Positions 43,703 through 52,353 of a stretch of DNA of 64,000 nt are shown here, one piece after another. Positions within the stretch are counted from its first letter, which is position 1, and every line of letters starts with the position of its first letter. The stretch lies in contig JADZCD010000033.1 in the NCBI GenBank assembly GCA_020851735.1, positions 1-64,000 of the forward strand, written 5' to 3'. The notes under the pieces were generated by a model. It was given only the letters and a program-made list of their open reading frames with translations, searched no databases and was not told where the DNA came from. The position numbers were made by a program, and so were the translations under genes. The stretch comes from Phycisphaeraceae bacterium (GTDB taxonomy: Bacteria; Planctomycetota; Phycisphaerae; Phycisphaerales; Phycisphaeraceae).

Positions 43703-44632
43703 ATGGCAGCAAGAATGACTATTGTCGGACTGGGCGAAGCGTTATTTGATTTATTCCCGGATCGGGAAGTGCTTGGCGGGGCGCCATTAAACGTCGCGGT
43801 GCACGCCCATCAACTGGCGGGGGTGCTGGGCGGGCGGGGAGTGGTGGTGAGCCGGATCGGGCAGGACGACTTAGGCAAGCAGCTGCTGGCGGACGTCACT
43901 GGGCGGAAGATGACGGCGGAATTCATTCAGACTGATCCGGATCACCCCACGGGGCGGGTGTATGTGGGGTTTGATGATCGGGGCGAGCCGTCGTTCGACA
44001 TTGTGCGCGGGGTGGCGTGGGACTGGCTGCAGTTTGATCCGGACTTGGAGGCGTTGGCGGCCAGTTGCCAGGCAGTGTGTTTCGGCAGTCTGGCCCAGCG
44101 TGAAGCCCAGGCGAGGAACACGATCTATCGATTTTTGACCGCGGCCAAGGAAGCGGTGCGGCTGTTTGACGTGAACTTAAGGCAGCAGTATTTCGATCGC
44201 CAGATTCTGGAAAAGAGCTTTGCCCTGGCGACGGCGATCAAGCTTAATGATCAGGAATTGCCGGTGGTGGCCCGGACGGTGGGTTTAGGCGAAATCGCCG
44301 GCGGGGACGAGGGGCTGGATCAGGGGGCGAAGCTGCTGGTTAAGCGATTCGGGGTCAAGCTGCTGGCGTTAACGCGGGGGGTGCGGGGGACGGTGATTTA
44401 TACGGCCAGCGAGCGATTTGAGGATCAGCCGGTGAGCTATCCAGCGGCCAAGGGCGCGGACGCGGTGGGGGCGGGCGACGCGTGCAGCGCGGGATTGTTG
44501 GTCGGATTGCTGTTGCGCTGGCCGATGAAGAAGACGCTGACGCTGGCCAATCACACGGGGGCGTTCGTGGCCTCCCAGCCGGGGGCGACGCCGAAGTTGC
44601 CGGAGTCGATTCTGGGGCAGGTCAAGGGCTAA
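43703..44632 (+). CDS. PfkB-family carbohydrate kinase (fructokinase-like)
   Basis: A 309-residue ribokinase/PfkB sugar kinase: GEALFDLFPDREVLGGAPLNVA (sugar-site GGAPxN in about residues 28-36), SRIGQDDLG, FDVNLRQQYFD and the ATP/anion-hole motif GADAVGAGDACSAG with the catalytic Asp (GAGD, about residue 259). The GGAPLNVAVHAHQLG-type start and DxNLRQ motif are most like bacterial fructokinases, but the substrate is not certain. It is divergent from rpsF; a second in-frame ATG lies 4 codons on. Confidence 0.85.
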   Translation: MAARMTIVGLGEALFDLFPDREVLGGAPLNVAVHAHQLAGVLGGRGVVVSRIGQDDLGKQLLADVTGRKMTAEFIQTDPDHPTGRVYVGFDDRGEPSFDIVRGVAWDWLQFDPDLEALAASCQAVCFGSLAQREAQARNTIYRFLTAAKEAVRLFDVNLRQQYFDRQILEKSFALATAIKLNDQELPVVARTVGLGEIAGGDEGLDQGAKLLVKRFGVKLLALTRGVRGTVIYTASERFEDQPVSYPAAKGADAVGAGDACSAGLLVGLLLRWPMKKTLTLANHTGAFVASQPGATPKLPESILGQVKG

Positions 44633-44775
44633 GGCGGGCGGCCAGAGGTCACGGAGCGGGAAGTCCAGGTCGCCACAAGAAAAAAAGGCGGATCAGGTTA
44701 TAATAAGAGACTTTGCATCCGCGGAGGAGCGGGTGTTTTTATCCGTGTGTTGGTCGAAAAAAAGGAGCCGCCATC

Positions 44776-45816
44776 GTGGCTGCGTCAACGAGTCGTCCAA
44801 ACGTCGCAATCGTGGGTGTTACGGGAGCAGTGGGTCAGGAATTTCTGCGCGTGCTTGAGCAGCGGAACTTCCCGATCGGGCACGTCAAAATGCTGGCCAG
44901 CGCGCGCAGTGCCGGCAAGCGGATCGACTTTAAGGGCAAGAGCCACACGGTTGAGGAACTGACGGAAAAGAGTTTTAAGGACGTGGACCTGGCGCTGTTC
45001 AGCGCGGGTGGATCGATCAGCAAGCAGTATGGGCCGATCTCCTCGGAAGCGGGGGCGACGGTGGTGGACAACAGCTCGGCGTTCCGCATGACGCCGGGCA
45101 TTCCGCTGGTGGTGCCGGAGGTTAACCCCGAGGCAGTTAAAGGGATCAAGCTGGGCAAGGGCGGGATCATTGCCAATCCCAACTGTTCGACGATCATCAT
45201 GCTGGTGCCGGTGACGCCGCTGCATCGGGCGGCTACGGTGGTGCGGATGGTGGTCAGCACGTATCAGGCGGCCAGCGGCGCGGGGGCGGCGGCGATGGCG
45301 GAGCTCGAGCAGCAGACCCGCGAGGTGCTCGACGGCCGGCCGGCCACGTGCAAGATCTTTAAGCAGCAGTACGCGTTTAACCTGTTCAGCCATAACTCGG
45401 CGGTGCAGGACAACGGGTACAACGAGGAAGAATTGAAGATGGTGCGCGAGACGCACAAGATCTGGGGCGACGAGCGGCCGAAGATCACGGCGATGTGCGT
45501 GCGCGTGCCGGTGATGCGGGCGCATGCCGAGAGCATCAACCTGACGCTGGCCAAGAAGCTGACGGTGGAGGAAGCCCGGGAGATTCTGGACAAGGCGCCG
45601 GGGGTGTCGATCATCGACGACCGCAAGAACAACCGCTTCCCCACGCCGCTGGACGCCAGCGGGCGGGACGACATTTACGTCGGGCGCATCCGCGAGGACA
45701 TCAGCCGCAACGGCAGCGGGCAGGAAGGTTACGGGCTGGACTTGTTTGTCAGCGGCGACCAGCTGCGTAAGGGCGCGGCCCTGAACGCGGTGCAGATCGC
45801 CGAGCTGCTGCTGTAG
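44776..45816 (+). CDS. asd: Aspartate-semialdehyde dehydrogenase
   Basis: Reduces aspartyl phosphate to aspartate semialdehyde, precursor of threonine, methionine, lysine and diaminopimelate. The 346-residue protein has NVAIVGVTGAVGQEFLRVL, the catalytic NPNCSTIIM cysteine, STYQAASGAGAAAM and AHAESINL. The GTG at 44776 is preferred: AAGGAG lies 9 bases upstream, and the sequence from that point matches the family start. A TATAAT box at 44699-44704 may be its -10 element but no good -35 is visible. Intrinsic terminator at 45889-45920. Confidence 0.94.
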   Translation: MAASTSRPNVAIVGVTGAVGQEFLRVLEQRNFPIGHVKMLASARSAGKRIDFKGKSHTVEELTEKSFKDVDLALFSAGGSISKQYGPISSEAGATVVDNSSAFRMTPGIPLVVPEVNPEAVKGIKLGKGGIIANPNCSTIIMLVPVTPLHRAATVVRMVVSTYQAASGAGAAAMAELEQQTREVLDGRPATCKIFKQQYAFNLFSHNSAVQDNGYNEEELKMVRETHKIWGDERPKITAMCVRVPVMRAHAESINLTLAKKLTVEEAREILDKAPGVSIIDDRKNNRFPTPLDASGRDDIYVGRIREDISRNGSGQEGYGLDLFVSGDQLRKGAALNAVQIAELLL

Positions 45817-45828
45817 GGGGGAGCGGGG

Positions 45829-45851
45829 GTTGGGGATTGGGGGTTGGGGAA
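45829..45851. repeat. Short G-rich heptamer array after asd
   Basis: GGGGTTG GGGATTG GGGGTTG followed by GGGA: three heptamers in direct orientation, same class as at 14179 and 22601. Confidence 0.6.
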
Positions 45852-45888
45852 AGACAAGGGAAGGCAAGTAAAGGCAGAATTACCTATA

Positions 45889-45920
45889 CAACCCCGCGTG
45901 ATTGCGGGGTTGTTTTGTTT
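45889..45920 (+). terminator. Intrinsic terminator after asd
   Basis: Perfect 9-bp stem CAACCCCGC (45889-45897) / GCGGGGTTG (45904-45912), 6-base loop, followed by TTTTGTTT. Confidence 0.9.
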
Positions 45921-46016
45921 ATCAGCGGGCCGGTGCGCCGGGGTTGCAGTGTTGGCGGCCGAATTGAGGGCGGGGGTACTTTTGCAGCAGGCGGGTCTTG
46001 GCTACCATGCTCGGAC

Positions 46017-46703
46017 ATGAAACGGTTAGCCGATGCCGCTGGGGTTGGGGAATTGATCGCTCGCTTAGGCGAGGCGATCCGGGGTGGTTTGGCGGGCGGC
46101 GGGGAAAAAGGGCAGGCTGCACCCTCACCCTACCCTCTCCCTCAAGGAGGGAGAGGGAATGAAGAGAGCACTTGCGGAGGCGAGGAAAATGCCCCCGCCG
46201 CATGAGGCGGGATATATAAGGGCGATTCCGGGGGCGGGGGTGCTTCCGGGGGGTGGGCGCTGGTGGGGATTCGTAGTCGGGGGGACATCATTGCTGGTCA
46301 ATTGGCTAAGCAGCTGAAGCCGGACCACGTGGGCACGCTGGATATCACGTTGTATCGGGATGATCTGTCGGGGGTGGCGGCCCAGCCGGTGGTGCGGACG
46401 ACGGAGATACCGTTTGCGATTGACGATCTGGACGTGGTGCTGGTTGACGACGTGCTGATGACCGGTCGCTCGGTGCGGGCGGCGATACAGTCGCTGATGG
46501 ACTTAGGGCGGCCGCGGCGGATCTGGCTGGCGGTGCTGGTGGATCGGGGGGGACGAGAGCTGCCGATTGCCGCGGATTTCGTGGGGATGGATTTACGGGG
46601 CAAAATCGCCACGGGCGATCAGGTGCGGGTCCGGCTGCGGCCGACGGACCCGGAGGATGCTATCCTGATTGAGCCCGGGCCAGGAAGGAACGTAAGCGCG
46701 TGA
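46017..46703 (+). pseudogene. pyrR: pyrR (uracil phosphoribosyltransferase/regulator) interrupted by an in-frame repeat insertion with a TGA
   Basis: PyrR regulates pyrimidine genes by binding mRNA and has uracil phosphoribosyltransferase activity. The start (ATG 46017; ELIARLGEAIRGG) fits the PyrR N-terminal helix and, from about 46254 on, the body is intact: WALVGIRSRGDIIAGQLA, GTLDITLYRDDLS, the PRPP loop VVLVDDVLMTGRS and LAVLVDRGGRELPI. Between them about 135-145 bp of composite repeat (46120-46252) is inserted in the same frame. It encodes PSPYPLPQGGRGNEE and carries a TGA at 46203-46205. Either the gene is broken, translation restarts (a GTG at 46263 lies too late for a full fold), the TGA is misread, or the base is a sequencing error. 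GTG of pyrB overlaps the stop. Confidence 0.85.
46120..46252. repeat. Composite repeat element, copy 3 (inside pyrR)
   Basis: Module A: CACCCTCACCCTACCCTCTC with the palindrome CTCCCTCAAGGAGGGAG. Then a spacer with the short palindrome CCCCCGCCGCATGAGGCGGG, which contains the TGA stop, then module B: GATTCCGGGGGCGGGGGTGC followed by TTCCGGGGGG. Confidence 0.85.
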
Positions 46704-47692
46704 GCGAAAGGCCAGCTGAATATCAGTGGCTGCACAATCACCTGCTGGGGCTGGAGGAGTTGCCAGTCCAGGACATCCGATTTCTTTTGCAGACAGCCAA
46801 GGGATTTGAGGGCATCAGCACGCGCAGCGTCAAGAAGGTGCCGGCCCTGCGCGGCAAGGTGGTGGTGAATCTGTTCTTTGAGGACTCGACGCGCACGCGG
46901 ACGAGCTTTCAACTGGCGGCCAGCCGCTTGTCGGCCGACGTGATCAATTTTGAGGCCAAGGTGTCCAGCGTATCCAAGGGCGAGACGTTGCGCGATACGG
47001 CCCGGAACATCGAGGCGATGGGCGTGGACGTGATCGTCTGCCGGCACAACCTCAGCGGAGCGGTGCATCAGTTGGCGCGGTCGGTGGCGTGTTCGGTGGT
47101 CAATGCCGGCGACGGGCAACACGAGCACCCCACGCAGGGGCTGCTGGACATTTACACGGTGGCTAAGCGGTACGGGCGGGAGGACTACAACCTGGCGGGG
47201 CTGACGGTGGCGATTGTGGGCGACATCGCCCATAGCCGGGTGGCGCGGTCGAACATCTATGGGCTCCTGAAGCTGGGAGCCAAGGTGATTCTGGTGGGCC
47301 CGCCGACGCTGCTGCCTTCGGGATTCGCGGAGCTTGGATGTGAGCTGTCGTCGGACTTCGATGCGGTGCTGCCGCGGGTGGACGTGGTGAACATGCTGCG
47401 GATCCAGTTTGAAAGGATCCAGGGGCAGGTGCTGCCGAGCTTGCGGGAGTACCAGCACTTTTTCGGCTTGACGCGCAAGCGCATGCGCTTGGCCCGCCCG
47501 GATGTGCTGGTGATGCATCCTGGGCCGATGAATCGGGGGGTGGAGATTGACTCGGGCGTGGCGGATGGGCCCAACAGCGCGATTCTGGCGCAGGTGGCCA
47601 ACGGTCTGGCGGTGCGGATGGCCAGCTTGTTCCTGGTGACGTCGTCGGGTCGGGGAGAGTTACTGGAGAAGGGTCGGGGAGAAGAGAACTAA
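46700..47692 (+). CDS. pyrB: Aspartate carbamoyltransferase catalytic subunit
   Basis: Condenses carbamoyl phosphate and aspartate in pyrimidine synthesis. The 330-residue protein has the carbamoyl-phosphate site [43 protein letters not shown] and [15 protein letters not shown] start at 46700 overlaps the pyrR stop (GTGA), and the stop overlaps the gmk ATG (TAATG). No pyrI regulatory gene is nearby; the length suits the class using PyrC or no regulatory partner. The pyrR-pyrB-gmk order is a nucleotide-synthesis operon. Confidence 0.95.
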   Translation: MSERPAEYQWLHNHLLGLEELPVQDIRFLLQTAKGFEGISTRSVKKVPALRGKVVVNLFFEDSTRTRTSFQLAASRLSADVINFEAKVSSVSKGETLRDTARNIEAMGVDVIVCRHNLSGAVHQLARSVACSVVNAGDGQHEHPTQGLLDIYTVAKRYGREDYNLAGLTVAIVGDIAHSRVARSNIYGLLKLGAKVILVGPPTLLPSGFAELGCELSSDFDAVLPRVDVVNMLRIQFERIQGQVLPSLREYQHFFGLTRKRMRLARPDVLVMHPGPMNRGVEIDSGVADGPNSAILAQVANGLAVRMASLFLVTSSGRGELLEKGRGEEN

Positions 47693-48279
47693 TGGTCGCT
47701 GCGCCAGGCCAAGCGGGATTGTTGTTGATTATTTCCGGGCCGTCGGGAGCGGGCAAGAGCACGATCGCGCACGAGATCGAAAAGCGCCTGGGGGGCATCT
47801 TCAGCGTGTCGGTGACGACGCGGGCCAAGACCAACAAGGACGTGGAGGGGCGGGATTATCATTTTGTGGATCGGGGGGAATTTGAACGGCTCAAGGCGGC
47901 GGGGGAATTTCTGGAATCGGCGGAAGTGTTCGGAAACATGTACGGCACGCCGCGCACACCGGTGGATCAGGCGGTGGCGGCAGGGCGGCTGATGATTCTG
48001 GAAATCGACGTGCAGGGCGGGGAACAGGTCAAGGCGAAAATGCCGCAGGCGCTGGCGGTTTTTATTCTGCCGCCGAGCGAGGCGGAATTGCTGCGGCGGT
48101 TGCGCGATCGCGGTCGGGACACGGAGGAAGTGATCCAGAAACGATTTGCCAAGGCGCAGGCGGAAGTGGCCCGCGCCAAGGCGGGCAAGACATACGACCG
48201 GTACGTGGTTAACGTTGATCTGGAAAAGGCGATCGCGGAAGTGGCGGAGGCGATCAGGGCGAGGATGGGGGGGGGATAA
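47692..48279 (+). CDS. gmk: Guanylate kinase
   Basis: Phosphorylates GMP to GDP. The 195-residue protein has the P-loop SGPSGAGKSTIA (about 14-25), SVTTRAK, GRDYHFVDRGEF, and the LIDVQGG-type motif as EIDVQGGEQVK, with RFAKAQAEVARAK and YDRYVVNVD at the end. ATG 47692 overlaps the pyrB stop codon. Confidence 0.95.
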   Translation: MVAAPGQAGLLLIISGPSGAGKSTIAHEIEKRLGGIFSVSVTTRAKTNKDVEGRDYHFVDRGEFERLKAAGEFLESAEVFGNMYGTPRTPVDQAVAAGRLMILEIDVQGGEQVKAKMPQALAVFILPPSEAELLRRLRDRGRDTEEVIQKRFAKAQAEVARAKAGKTYDRYVVNVDLEKAIAEVAEAIRARMGGG

Positions 48280-48283
48280 GAAG

Positions 48284-48409
48284 GAGTCAGGGATTGGGGA
48301 TCAGAGGTTGGGGGAAAAGCCATGCAGCATTGTCGATTGCCGAATTTCGATTGCCGATGTGAAAGCCGCCTGTTTCGTAACTTGACCCGACTCTAAACCC
48401 CATACCCCT
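48284..48409. repeat. ~130-bp dispersed element, copy 2 (inverted relative to copy 1)
   Basis: Reverse complement matches 22601-22743 block by block: TTACGAAACAGGCGGCTTTC, ACATCGGCAATCGAAATTCG, GCAATCGACAATGCTGCATG and the flanking heptamers. It starts 5 bp after the gmk stop. Confidence 0.85.
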
Positions 48410-48522
48410 TTTGGCTGTCGCGGGGCACTCTATCCACTGGGGCATGCTGCGCTTAGCCCAAGGCACCTAGGCGCGGACGTGGCGTTTTTCGGAAACCGTG
48501 GATTGGTGGTATCTTGGGGGTT

Positions 48523-49806
48523 ATGGACGCTGCGGTATTCCTGGACCGGGACAACACGATCATTGAGAACGACGGGGACTTAGGCGATCCCGCCTTGGTC
48601 AAGCTGTTGCGCGGGACCGCGTCGGCGATCGCATCCTTAAAAGGATTGGGGTACCGGGTGGTGGTGGTGAGCAATCAGGGGGGCGTGGCGCGGGGGAAGT
48701 ATTCGGAAAAGGACGTGGAAGCGGTCAACCGGCGGGTGGCGGAAGTGGTGGCGGTCACCAGCGGGGCGAAGATCGATCGCTTTTACTATTGCCCGTTTCA
48801 CCCGGAAGGCACGGTGGAGAAATATCGGCGGGAACATCCGTGGCGCAAGCCGCAGCCGGGGATGCTGTTTGAGGCGGCCCGGCAGATGCGTCTGGACCTG
48901 ACGCAGAGCTGGATGATCGGGGACCAGTTGCGCGACGTGGCGGCGGGGGCGGCGGCGGGAACACGCACCATTCTGCTCACCGGGGATGCGGAAGAGGAAG
49001 GGTTTGAATCGGCTGAACACGCCCAGGGGACCGAAGGACAGATCAACGGCAAGGTGGTCAAGCCTGATTTTGTCTGCCGCAACCTGACGGAGGCGGTGCG
49101 GATCGTAGCCCAGCAGCGTCGCCCGGAGGTGTATCAGGACCTGCGTGAAGAAGGCAAGCAAGGGCGCTGGCGGGCGGGGGCGTCCAATGCCGCGAGCACG
49201 ACGGGGACAAGTCCGGCGGGACAGACTCCTCCGCCGGCTGGGCCGCAGGCGTCGTTGAGCTTGCCGGGGCAGGCGTCGTCATCGGCCACGGCGTTTTCGC
49301 CCTTGCAGTTTCCGTCGGTGGTGCCGCCCTTAGCGGCGCCGGTGGTGGTCAAGGCGGTCAGCGCGCCGGCCCCGGAAGCGGCTGAAGACGAGGTTCTGCC
49401 GGAAGAGGACGTGGAAGTGGAAACGGTAAGGTCGGCCTCGGCTTTCCCCGGCGACGAGGAAGAAGCGGAGGACGAGGAGGAGCAAGGGGCGTGGGTGGCG
49501 ACGGAGGCTGCCCCGGCCCAGGTCGCCCCCGGCGAAAAAACCGAGCCGGCCAGGGAACGGCGGCCGGCGCCTTCCGCGGAGCAGACCTTGCGGGAAATAC
49601 TCGGGGAATTGCGCAACCAGCGCGACAGCGGTGATGAGTTTTCATGGATGCATATCCTGGCGCTGGTGCTGCAGGTGGTGGCGGTGGTGTGCCTGTTCGG
49701 GGCACTGTCGATGGGCAAGCAGGACATGGTGCTGTATCAACGCTGGCTGGGGGTGGGACTGCTGGTGCAGATGATGACGATCACGCTGCTCCTGTTTCGC
49801 CGCTGA
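48523..49806 (+). CDS. HisB/GmhB-like HAD phosphatase with long C-terminal extension and membrane helices
   Basis: Residues 1-190 are a HAD phosphatase of the D,D-heptose 1,7-bisphosphate phosphatase type: FLDRDNTIIEND, VVSNQGGVARGKYS, FYYCPFHPEG and MIGDQLRDVAAGAAAG. The canonical GmhB zinc loop (C-x-H then C-x-C) is incomplete: CPFH is present but the later C-x-C is not, being HPWRKPQPGM here. Residues about 220-370 are low-complexity Pro/Ala/Ser then Glu-rich (EEEAEDEEEQ), and residues about 375-427 hold two hydrophobic helices (ILALVLQVVAVVCLFGAL and LLVQMMTITLLLF), so the enzyme is probably membrane-tethered. Next to an ADP-heptose-type transferase gene, which supports a role in heptose supply. 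ATG 48523 chosen over a TTG three codons upstream. Confidence 0.75.
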   Translation: MDAAVFLDRDNTIIENDGDLGDPALVKLLRGTASAIASLKGLGYRVVVVSNQGGVARGKYSEKDVEAVNRRVAEVVAVTSGAKIDRFYYCPFHPEGTVEKYRREHPWRKPQPGMLFEAARQMRLDLTQSWMIGDQLRDVAAGAAAGTRTILLTGDAEEEGFESAEHAQGTEGQINGKVVKPDFVCRNLTEAVRIVAQQRRPEVYQDLREEGKQGRWRAGASNAASTTGTSPAGQTPPPAGPQASLSLPGQASSSATAFSPLQFPSVVPPLAAPVVVKAVSAPAPEAAEDEVLPEEDVEVETVRSASAFPGDEEEAEDEEEQGAWVATEAAPAQVAPGEKTEPARERRPAPSAEQTLREILGELRNQRDSGDEFSWMHILALVLQVVAVVCLFGALSMGKQDMVLYQRWLGVGLLVQMMTITLLLFRR

Positions 49807-49873
49807 AGCCGGGCGGCGGGTGCCGGCTGACGGCGTAAGGTGGGTCTGAAAAGCTGACGGTATACTCTGGGCT

Positions 49874-51025
49874 ATGAGTGCAGACGACTTTAAAATGAAT
49901 CCGCAGCGGCTGTTGGTGGTCTTGCCCACCTGGCTGGGCGATACCGTCATGGCGACGCCCACCCTGCGGGCGCTGCGCGGGCTGTATCCGCAGACTCATA
50001 TCTCCGTGCTGGTGCGCCGGGAAAATCGGCCGATCCTGGCCAGTTGCCCGTGGGTGGATCGCATTCTGACCGTCCGCCGGGGCACGCGTAACGTGCCGGG
50101 CAAGCGATCGCAGCCGGGTGGCGCGGCCAGGCAAGTTAGACGTGGCAGGCCCACCAACCGAACCGAAACTTTCTTCGGCCTGACGCGGCGTCTGGCGGCG
50201 GGGAATTTTGACGCGGCGATTCTGCTGCCCAACAGCTTTCGCACGGCGTTGATGGTGCGGATGGCGGGCGTGGAGCGGCGGATCGGCTACGCCCGGGACG
50301 GCCGGGGGGGATTGCTGACGGACAAACTATTGCCGCGGCGGCGGCGGGGCGGCTTCGTGCCCGTGCCGACGGTGGAATATTACCTGGGCATCGCGCAATA
50401 CCTGGGCGCGGTGGACACGGACGTGCGGATGGCGCTATTCACCCACCCGGAGGATGATCGTCAGGCGGCGGCGATTTTGGACAAGGCGGGGGTGGGGGCG
50501 GATCGGCCGCTCCTGCTGATTAATCCCGGAGCCAGCTACGGCGACGCCAAGCTCTGGCCGGCCGAGCGGTTCGCGGCGGTGGCGGAACAGTGCGCGGCGG
50601 CTTATGGGGCGGCGGTGGCGGTCAGCGGGGCGCCGCGCGAGCGGGCGATCTTGGACAAAGTCATGGCTGCGGCGCATTGTTCGATTATTGATCTGCCGCG
50701 GCTGGGGGTTGACTTGCGGCTGCTTAAGAGCGTGGTCAAGCGCGCGAGTGTGATGGTGACCAACGACACCGGCCCGCGGCACATGGCGGCGGCGCTGGGG
50801 GTGCCGGTGGTGACGGTGTTTGGGCCCACGGATCCGGCGTGGACGGAGATCGGCTTCGAACAGGAACGGCAGGTCCGCCGCGCCGTCTATTGCGGGCCCT
50901 GCCAGCAGAGGCAATGCCCACTGCGCCACACGCCCGAGGAGCATCAGTGCATGAGGCTCATCGAGCCGGGCGAAGTGGTGGAACAGGTGGCGGCGGTATG
51001 GCGGCAAGTCCCGGTGCCGGCGTGA
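49874..51025 (+). CDS. Glycosyltransferase family 9, heptosyltransferase-like
   Basis: Adds heptose (or a related sugar) to the LPS inner core from ADP-heptose. The 383-residue protein has an N-terminal VVLPTWLGDTVMATPTLRAL, LINPGASYGDAKLWPAERF and the donor-site region TNDTGPRHMAAALG with VTVFGPTDPAWTEIG. A basic stretch of about 25 residues (RNVPGKRSQPGGAARQVRRG and following, about 75-100, encoded around 50083-50167) interrupts the usual first Rossmann fold and may be a repeat-derived insertion. Its stop overlaps the following gene's GTG start (GTGA). Confidence 0.88.
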   Translation: MSADDFKMNPQRLLVVLPTWLGDTVMATPTLRALRGLYPQTHISVLVRRENRPILASCPWVDRILTVRRGTRNVPGKRSQPGGAARQVRRGRPTNRTETFFGLTRRLAAGNFDAAILLPNSFRTALMVRMAGVERRIGYARDGRGGLLTDKLLPRRRRGGFVPVPTVEYYLGIAQYLGAVDTDVRMALFTHPEDDRQAAAILDKAGVGADRPLLLINPGASYGDAKLWPAERFAAVAEQCAAAYGAAVAVSGAPRERAILDKVMAAAHCSIIDLPRLGVDLRLLKSVVKRASVMVTNDTGPRHMAAALGVPVVTVFGPTDPAWTEIGFEQERQVRRAVYCGPCQQRQCPLRHTPEEHQCMRLIEPGEVVEQVAAVWRQVPVPA

Positions 51026-52290
51026 AAAAAAAAGAGAGCCTGAAAATCGCGGTGGTGATCGAGCGCTTCCATCCCCAAGGCGGGGGTTGTGAACGATCCA
51101 CCGCACAGATCTGCCGGGAATTGGCGCAGCGCGGCCACCAGGTGACGGTGCTGGCGGCGGTCAGTTCGGACGAAGAGTGGGAGGGGGTCAAGATTCGGTC
51201 GATGGGAAAGTCATGGCGGATGGGGGCGGTTCGGCTGCTATGGTTTCGCCGGTGGGTGGGCAGGCAACTGGCGGGCGGGGAATTCGCGGTGAGTCTGTCG
51301 GTGACTTCCGCGGTGCCGGCGACGGTGGTGCAGCCGCGGGCGGGGATTTATCGGGAATTGCACCGGCGGACGGTGGCCCGGCGGGGATCGTTTTTAAAGC
51401 GCGCGGGCAAGCAGGCGCTTTTGTGGATGACGATTAAGCAAAGAGTATTGCTGGAAATGGAAAAGCGCACGCTGCGCGATCCAGCCGTCAAACGCCTGGT
51501 GGCGATCAGCCGCTACATGGCCCAGCAGATAGAGACGCACTACGGCATTAAGGCGGAGCGGATCACCCGCGTACCCAACGCGGCGGAAATGCCGACGCTG
51601 ACGGCGGCAGAGAGACAGGAGGCCCGGCAGAAATTGCGGCAGGCGTTCGGGCTCGATGACGCCACGACGGCGTTTTTGTTTCCCGCCCAGGACGCCTGGC
51701 GGAAAGGGCTTGAGCCGCTCTTGGAGGCGTTGGTGGTGCTGCAGGGCTGGAAGGTGCCGGCCGTGCTGCTCTTGGCTGGCGATGACTCGTACCCCGTCTT
51801 CGCCGAGGCGGCCGAGATGGGCGTGCGCGACAGGATTCGCTTCGTAGGCGCCACCCAACACATGGCCGAGCTTTACGCGGCGGCGGACGTGACGGTGCTG
51901 CCGACGTATTACGACCCGGCGAGCAAGGTGGTGGTCGAGTCGCTCTTGATGGGTGTGCCGGCGATCACGACGGCGTTTGACGGCTCGGCGGATTGGCTGG
52001 AGGTCGGGGGGGATGAGGAAGAGGAAACGAATAACGCCGCCGCTGGGAACTCCAGCGTGACAGGGGTGCTTCCCGGGGCTGGGTTTGCGGGGGTCAGCCG
52101 CTGCGGGCGCGTGGTGGCGGATCCGTCGGACGCGCAGGCGCTGGCGACGGCGATGGCGGAGCTGACCGATCCAGCCAAGCGCAAGGCATGCACGGCCGGC
52201 ATGAGCAAGCTGGCGGTACACCTGTCGATGGCAAGGCACGTGGACCAGTTGGAGCAGGTGTTTCGGCAGGTGGGGGAACAAGCCAAGTAG
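51022..52290 (+). CDS. Glycosyltransferase family 4 (LPS core or glycan)
   Basis: A 422-residue GT-B glycosyltransferase. N-terminal acceptor domain starts KIAVVIERFHPQGGGCERST; the C-terminal nucleotide-sugar domain has FPAQDAWRKGLEPLLEAL and the EX7E-type stretch PTYYDPASKVVVESLLMGVP. Of possible starts, GTG 51022 overlaps the previous stop (GTGA) and gives the normal N-terminus; ATG 50998 is also in frame. Residues about 330-365 form an Asn/Ala/Gly-rich insertion (EEETNNAAAGNSSVTG, then LPGAGFAGVS) encoded at about 52006-52110, containing GGGGTGCTTCCCGGGGCTGG, just before the GRVVADPSD motif. The donor and acceptor sugars are unknown. Confidence 0.85.
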   Translation: MKKKESLKIAVVIERFHPQGGGCERSTAQICRELAQRGHQVTVLAAVSSDEEWEGVKIRSMGKSWRMGAVRLLWFRRWVGRQLAGGEFAVSLSVTSAVPATVVQPRAGIYRELHRRTVARRGSFLKRAGKQALLWMTIKQRVLLEMEKRTLRDPAVKRLVAISRYMAQQIETHYGIKAERITRVPNAAEMPTLTAAERQEARQKLRQAFGLDDATTAFLFPAQDAWRKGLEPLLEALVVLQGWKVPAVLLLAGDDSYPVFAEAAEMGVRDRIRFVGATQHMAELYAAADVTVLPTYYDPASKVVVESLLMGVPAITTAFDGSADWLEVGGDEEEETNNAAAGNSSVTGVLPGAGFAGVSRCGRVVADPSDAQALATAMAELTDPAKRKACTAGMSKLAVHLSMARHVDQLEQVFRQVGEQAK

Positions 52291-52353
52291 TCATCGAAAG
52301 AAAATCGGCGATGGGGGAAGGTAGCGGCCTGACGCGGGGCGGTGAGTGTGTCT

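Noticed and set aside
44699-44704. TATAAT as a firm promoter for asd
   Set aside because: The -10 is perfect but no -35 box at suitable spacing is seen, so it was noted only in the gene entry.
45829-45851. PyrR-binding attenuator ahead of pyrR
   Set aside because: The only hairpin before pyrR (45889-45920) is a simple terminator of asd; no conserved PyrR-binding loop was found.
46619-47518. Antisense 299-codon open frame over pyrB
   Set aside because: Shadow frame; pyrB has all catalytic motifs on the plus strand.
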